The position numbers were made by a program, and so were the translations under genes. From Candidatus Symbiopectobacterium sp. 'North America' (GTDB taxonomy: Bacteria > Pseudomonadota > Gammaproteobacteria > Enterobacterales > Enterobacteriaceae): a DNA stretch of 42,635 nucleotides. The stretch spans positions 1 to 42,635 of the forward strand of contig NZ_PEHF01000039.1 in assembly GCF_015762685.1 (NCBI RefSeq), given 5' to 3'. Shown here piece after piece: positions 39,264-42,635 of this stretch. Numbering within the stretch: the stretch's first letter is position 1; each line of letters opens with the position of its first letter. The notes under the pieces were generated by a model. It was not told where the DNA came from, searched no databases, and was given only the letters and a program-made list of their open reading frames with translations.

Positions 39264-39771
39264 TTATTCTGCAATGTTGGCTTCGATAAACCACAGGAAT
39301 TTATCCAGATCGCGAGAGGCTGCCGTTAAAATACTCCTCACTGTCTTCATCTTCTGTTTTCGCAATAGCACTGCGCACTTCGTTTGCGACAACTCTGTAA
39401 CGCTCCGCCAGCGCTTTCAGATGATCCTGTACACTGTGAATATTGGTCGGATAGCTTTTCAGCGAGGTTTCTTTATTAATGACCTGGACCGTACCCAGTG
39501 CGACGCCACCCAGTTGTACTATGCGCTCTGCCAACGTATCCAGATGGTCGGTCAGTGCGGTACGAAAGCCGTCCAGCATCTCGTGAACGGCGATGAAATT
39601 GGCACCGCGCATGTTCCAGTGGGCTTGCTTGGTGATCAATGATAAATCGATTAAGTCGACAACTAACTTGTCCAACAGTTTGATGGTGGACGTTTTAACG
39701 TGCTCATCCAGATTATTGCGAGTATAGATGAGATCGGATGCTGCTGCTTTTACCAATTTAGCCGTAGCCAT
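39264..39771 (-). pseudogene. dps: Dps DNA-binding ferritin, 1-bp frameshift near the 3' end
   Basis: Dps compacts DNA in stationary phase and stores iron in a dodecamer. The ferroxidase residues in [10 protein letters not shown] and [17 protein letters not shown] are kept, as is the Lys-bearing N-terminal tail. After EDSEEYF the frame reads into NGSLSRSG and stops at 39301. The correct C-terminus, [21 protein letters not shown] (stop 39264-39266), lies one base out: TTTT where TTT is expected gives 168 residues (E. coli 167). The last helix would be lost, which is likely to block assembly. AGGAGGAG before the ATG is a very strong ribosome-binding site. A sequencing error in a short T-run cannot be excluded. 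Confidence 0.88.
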
Positions 39772-39824
39772 AAGGTATCTCCTCCTGACAAATGAAATAA
39801 TAATCTGACTGCTCAATGGAAATA

Positions 39825-39830
39825 ACTATA
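39825..39830 (-). promoter_or_regulatory. candidate dps -10 element
   Basis: On the minus strand the sequence reads TGCTATAGTTA: an extended -10 (TGnTATAGT), 54 bases before the dps start. It resembles the CTATACT-type -10 of the sigma-S-responsive E. coli dps promoter. Confidence 0.45.
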
Positions 39831-39864
39831 GCAGAATTCGAAGCAGGCAATAACAAGGTAATAC

Positions 39865-39933
39865 TTATTATAGAAATTGCCCATGCACTATGCAGGCGTA
39901 TGTCTTTTTGACTGATTTTATTATAGAAATCGC
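39865..39933. repeat. two spaced copies of a 16-bp motif upstream of dps
   Basis: TTATTATAGAAATTGC (39865-39880) and TTATTATAGAAATCGC (39918-39933) differ by one base and are 53 bases apart, close to five helical turns. The position upstream of the candidate dps promoter suggests regulator sites, or alternative -10 elements (TATAAT on the minus strand). Confidence 0.6.
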
Positions 39934-40046
39934 ACTTCATTATTATAGTAAATAACGATAATGAATGAGAATTATTTAGCTCTTATAATAACTTGTGCCT
40001 ATTCAGGCGCCACTGTCATTTGTGATGAAATATATCTGAAAGGGGC

Positions 40047-40081
40047 CTTCTCTTGCCGCAGTCTGCTGCTTGCAAGAGAAG
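40047..40081 (-). terminator. hairpin terminator after rhtA
   Basis: Perfect 10-bp arms CTTCTCTTGC / GCAAGAGAAG with a 15-base loop, 32 bases beyond the rhtA stop. Downstream on the minus strand is GGCCCCTTT, only a weak T-run. Confidence 0.6.
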
Positions 40082-40112
40082 AAACGCGATTGAATTCTGA
40101 AGGGAGTGCGTG

Positions 40113-41051
40113 TCAGCTTTGGGCGCTATCGGTGATGCGTGCTCGTTTTGCTGTGAGCGTAGCACCGAGGGAAGCGGCGATGATACAAAACAGCGCTACC
40201 CATTGCGTCAGCAAGAGGTGCTCACCGAGAAACAGAATCCCGGATAGGGCTGCAATGGCGGATTCCATGCTCATCAACGTGCTGAAGGTTTTAGCGGGGA
40301 GACGGGTCAGTGCCATCATCTCCAGCGAGTAGGGCAGTGCCGTGGAGAGGATCGCGATGGCGATACCAAGCGGCAGAATGGCAGGGGAGAGCAATGAAGT
40401 ATCTGCAAAATAAGCGCCCAGGGGGCAAAACACCACGGCCGCAGCCAATGAGCCAATCGCCACTGTCGCCGGGCCATGGTTAGCGCCTGCGCGTTTTCCG
40501 AACACGATATATAAGGCCCAGCAGGCACCTGCGCCGATGGCACAGAGCGCGCCTTGCATATCGACGTTGGCAATGTCGTTATCCAGCGGTAATAGAAACC
40601 ACATACCAGTTAGTGCCAAAAGGATCCAAAGGAAATCAAGCGCCCTACGCGATGAGAATATGGCCACGGCCAGTGGGCCGGTAAATTCAAGCGCGACCGC
40701 TACACCCAGTGGAACAGTTCGAATAGAGAGATAAAACAAAAAGTTCATGCCACCGAGGGTCAGGCCGTACAGCAGCAGCGGTAATCGATTCCCCTGAATA
40801 CGCATGCGCCACGGTTTAAAAACAATGCATAAAATCAGGGCACCAAGCCCAAGGCGCAGCGCTGTAACGCCGGGAGCCCCTATCAGCTGAAACAAGTTTT
40901 TCGCTAAAGCTGCCCCACTTTGGATGGAAAGCATTGCAATCACGATAAGAATAACAGGCATCAGCGTCGAGCCGCGCAAAGCAGATAAGGTCATCTTTTG
41001 GGCCTTGATGAGCAGGGAAGAAGTCACGATGGTGTGAGAAAGAACGTCCAT
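40113..41051 (-). CDS. rhtA: RhtA threonine/homoserine exporter (EamA family)
   Basis: An inner-membrane exporter of threonine and homoserine with ten hydrophobic helices in two EamA repeats. GAPGVTALRLGLGALIL, YLSIRTVPLGVAVALEFTGPLAVA, NHGPATVAIGSLAAAV and LSTALPYSLEMMALTRLP follow E. coli RhtA closely. The start is either ATG 41051 (312 residues) or ATG 40994 (293 residues, closer to the E. coli 295); neither has a strong ribosome-binding site. The order glnHPQ-dps-rhtA-ompX matches E. coli. No lesion. Confidence 0.94.
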   Translation of the reverse strand: MDVLSHTIVTSSLLIKAQKMTLSALRGSTLMPVILIVIAMLSIQSGAALAKNLFQLIGAPGVTALRLGLGALILCIVFKPWRMRIQGNRLPLLLYGLTLGGMNFLFYLSIRTVPLGVAVALEFTGPLAVAIFSSRRALDFLWILLALTGMWFLLPLDNDIANVDMQGALCAIGAGACWALYIVFGKRAGANHGPATVAIGSLAAAVVFCPLGAYFADTSLLSPAILPLGIAIAILSTALPYSLEMMALTRLPAKTFSTLMSMESAIAALSGILFLGEHLLLTQWVALFCIIAASLGATLTAKRARITDSAQS

Positions 41052-41398
41052 AAATATGGTTTTTCCACAATCTATTGTAAATGATTTGTCGGCACGGCGC
41101 TTACTTTAATTGACTTTTATTTGCGATATATTTATTTTCGGTGTGGAATGAATCGTGGCCTGTATATTAACTGAACACAGCCTTAAGATTTGTCTGTATT
41201 TTTCTGTCAGGTGGGAATTAATTTTAGTTTCGTGGTCCGTGTTTTTTAATGATTATAAATCATTGTGTTACGTATTTACTGAAGGTTTTTGTTACATCTA
41301 TAAGCGGTTTGATAAATATTTAATGCGCAGCACATCAGGTTTTTTTGTTATATTAAGTCTGCTTAAACTTCTTTCATAAGATGAATTCGAGGCAGTAT
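41052..41398. other. intergenic region between rhtA and ompX
   Basis: No gene in 347 bases of AT-rich DNA. It must hold the divergent rhtA and ompX promoters; TATATT near 41349 is a possible ompX -10, about 50 bases before the start. Nothing else is recognised. Confidence 0.55.
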
Positions 41399-41922
41399 AT
41401 GAAAAAATTTGCGTGTCTTTCCGCACTGGCTTGCGTATTTGCAGTAAGCGAAGGTTCCGCATTCGCCGGCCAAAGTACCGTATCCTCCGGTTATGCTCAC
41501 GGTGATGCCCAGGGCGTGGTGAACAAAGCGAAAGGTTTTAACCTTAAATACCGCTATGAGTTTGACGACAGCCAGGTTGGCGTGATCAGCTCCTTCACCT
41601 ATCTGGAAGACAGCCAGTCCAAGGGCGGTTACTACAATAAAGGCCAATACATGGGCTTTACTGCGGGCCCGGCTTACCGCCCAATAATTGGGCAAGCATC
41701 TATGGCGTGATTGGCCTGAGCCACGGTAAATACACTTACAATGCGGTAGACGGTACTGACAACAACCATAACGATGACTATGGTTTCACTTACGGTGCAG
41801 GTCTACAATTCAACCCGATTCAGGACGTTGCCCTGGATATTGGTTATGAGCAAAGCCGTATCCGTAGCGTCGAGGTTGGGCGGTTGGGCGGTTGGGCGGT
41901 TGGCGTAGGCTACCGTTTCTAG
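41399..41922 (+). pseudogene. ompX: OmpX small outer-membrane barrel, 1-bp frameshift
   Basis: An eight-stranded outer-membrane beta-barrel. A signal peptide (MKKFACLSALACVFAVSEGSAFA) precedes the first strands (STVSSGYAHGDAQG, FNLKYRYEFDDS, YYNKGQYMGFTAGPAYR). At about 41683 one base is missing: the frame runs into PIIGQASMA and stops at 41708-41710. The expected NNWASIYGVIGLSHGKYTYN continues in another frame to the TAG at 41920-41922, ending in the typical GVGYRF barrel terminus. The reconstructed protein is about 174 residues (E. coli 171), slightly longer because of an 8-bp repeat. The truncated product has about half of the strands and cannot form a barrel. Confidence 0.9.
41875..41898 (+). 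repeat. 8-bp tandem repeat (GTTGGGCG) x3 in the ompX 3' end
   Basis: Three perfect GTTGGGCG units and a partial fourth (GTTGGCG). They encode VGRLGGWAVG before the final strand, where E. coli OmpX has only VGTWIAG. With three units the downstream frame reaches GVGYRF; any change by one or two units would shift it. Confidence 0.85.
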
Positions 41923-41973
41923 GGGTGTTGTGCGGTCAGAAAATCTATTCTGAAATGCAATACGATGCCATAT

Positions 41974-42002
41974 AAAAATCCGCCGTCATGGCGGATTTTT
42001 TT
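41974..42002 (+). terminator. ompX intrinsic terminator
   Basis: Perfect arms AAAAATCCGCC / GGCGGATTTTT around GTCAT, ending in seven T residues, 52 bases after the ompX stop. Confidence 0.9.
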
Positions 42003-42154
42003 GTCTGTGGCGCGAAACGGTAACATAGGGGTAGATGATTATTGTCTTGACGTTAAGATAATTTATGCAAGAATACGCGCTAAGAAAGTAAGCATCCATC
42101 TGCGTTTTGTTGACACAACCCTCAGCGCCAAGATAGCCATCACAGGATCATTTT

Positions 42155-42635
42155 ATGCCCGTTTCCCCCAGGTACTCACGCCAATTTCTCTTTATCGCTA
42201 TTCTACTGCTCGGGATAAACCTGCACCCGATTCTGGCCGTGGTGGGTAAATTACTTGAACAAATTCAGCACTATACTGGCCTGGGCGACAGCCAGGCTGG
42301 TATGTTAACCACGTTGCCCATTCTGGCAATGGGGATTTGTGCGCTTTACGACGGCTGGTTGCAACGTCATCTGGGTGAGTATCACGGCATTCTGCTCGGC
42401 ATTACCATCATTACGGTTGCTTGTCTGGTGCGCTTTCCTTGGGATACGCGCATTGGGTTGTTGGTGAGTGCTGCGCTTGGCGGTGTAGGCATTGCGCTGA
42501 TTCAGGCATTGGTGCCGTCGTTTATCAAGTTCTTCTTTCTCCAGTGCAGCAGTCTGTTGATGGGGCTTTATAGGGGTTTGACGGTCAATGATGTAAAAAA
42601 CCACGCTAAGGAGATAATTGATTGTTTACATAAAG
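42155..42635 (+). pseudogene. MFS transporter (CynX/NimT-like), 5' part, homology ends at about 42575
   Basis: The start of a major-facilitator protein: MPVSPRYSRQFLFIAILLLGINLHPIL, then TGLGDSQAGMLTTLPILAMGICA, typical of the CynX/NimT (YeaN) cyanate/nitroimidazole transporter group, and LVRFPWDTRIGLLVSAALGGVGIAL. After QALVPSFIK...LLMGLY, family members continue with a helix rich in small residues. Here the frame reads RGLTVNDVKNHAKEIIDCL to the window edge: charged, not a membrane helix. So the gene is either interrupted by foreign DNA or joined to another sequence at about 42570-42580. The phase stays open to the end of the window. Two Phe in FIKFFF may also be degraded positions (usually RHF). 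Confidence 0.65.

Larger units (their letters stand above)
39772..40112. other. dps promoter region and intergenic space to rhtA
   Basis: No gene in 341 bases. It contains a probable dps -10 box, two copies of a 16-bp motif and a hairpin after rhtA, listed separately. Confidence 0.6.

Noticed and set aside
1..42635. CRISPR arrays, tRNA or rRNA genes, complete insertion sequences
   Set aside because: No regularly spaced repeats, tRNA-like cloverleaf with CCA end, rRNA motifs or transposase with terminal inverted repeats were recognised on reading both strands.

Overview
The window is chromosomal DNA of an Enterobacterales bacterium. Most proteins resemble E. coli, Yersinia or Serratia orthologues (ybhRSFG-cecR, dinG-ybiB, glnQPH, dps, rhtA, ompX, bglX, pbpG, mmuPM, mqsRA, a Yersinia-type class IV adenylate cyclase). 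What stands out is gene decay. About half of the recognisable genes carry a nonsense codon, a small indel, a lost start or a truncation, while their neighbours are intact. This pattern fits a recently host-restricted lineage, such as a Serratia symbiotica-like or Sodalis-like symbiont. That placement is inference; the sequence does not prove the species. Some single-base indels in homopolymers could be sequencing errors, but the nonsense codons, a 7-bp duplication, a 2-bp deletion and two larger deletions are unlikely to be.

Layout. 1-0.9 kb: mqsRA toxin-antitoxin pair, in which a 1-bp deletion fuses toxin and antitoxin reading frames. 0.9-6.6 kb (-): cecR-ybhG-ybhF-ybhS-ybhR, an ABC drug-efflux operon with its TetR regulator; the first and last genes are frameshifted. 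7.1-13.9 kb (+): a ferric-siderophore uptake locus (TonB receptor, periplasmic binding protein, two FecCD permeases, ATPase, FhuF-like reductase), nearly every gene of which is broken. A deletion joins its 3' end to the remnant of mmuP. 14.4-17.2 kb (+): mmuM, an unknown gene, a GNAT acetyltransferase and a class IV adenylate cyclase interrupted by one amber codon.

17.2-21.2 kb (+): a periplasmic flavin reductase system. It has a fumarate reductase-like FAD subunit, a small covalent-FMN carrier, and a second duplicated FAD subunit with copied flanking DNA. Both FAD-subunit copies have homopolymer frameshifts. 21.4-25.8 kb: pbpG (damaged), a GST (amber), intact bglX and the tiny yohO gene (ochre). 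25.9-30.7 kb: LysE exporter (frameshift) with an AraC regulator, dinG with two in-frame stops, and intact ybiB. 30.9-34.3 kb is an AT-rich accessory island: a YopM/IpaH-like leucine-rich-repeat protein gene (ochre, with a 189-bp internal tandem duplication) and two frameshifted lipoprotein peptidoglycan hydrolases (NlpC/P60 with SH3b domains, and DUF1460 amidase). 34.7-42.6 kb: an M3 oligoendopeptidase, glnHPQ, dps (3' frameshift), rhtA, ompX (frameshift plus an 8-bp tandem repeat) and the 5' part of an MFS transporter whose homology ends abruptly near the window edge.

What still looks functional: glutamine uptake, threonine/homoserine export, beta-glucosidase, MmuM, the M3 peptidase, the MqsA antitoxin and the FMN carrier protein. 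What looks lost: siderophore import, DinG helicase, the cAMP cyclase, the YbhFSR pump as a complete unit, and probably both peptidoglycan lipoproteins. No tRNA, rRNA, CRISPR array or complete insertion sequence was recognised.
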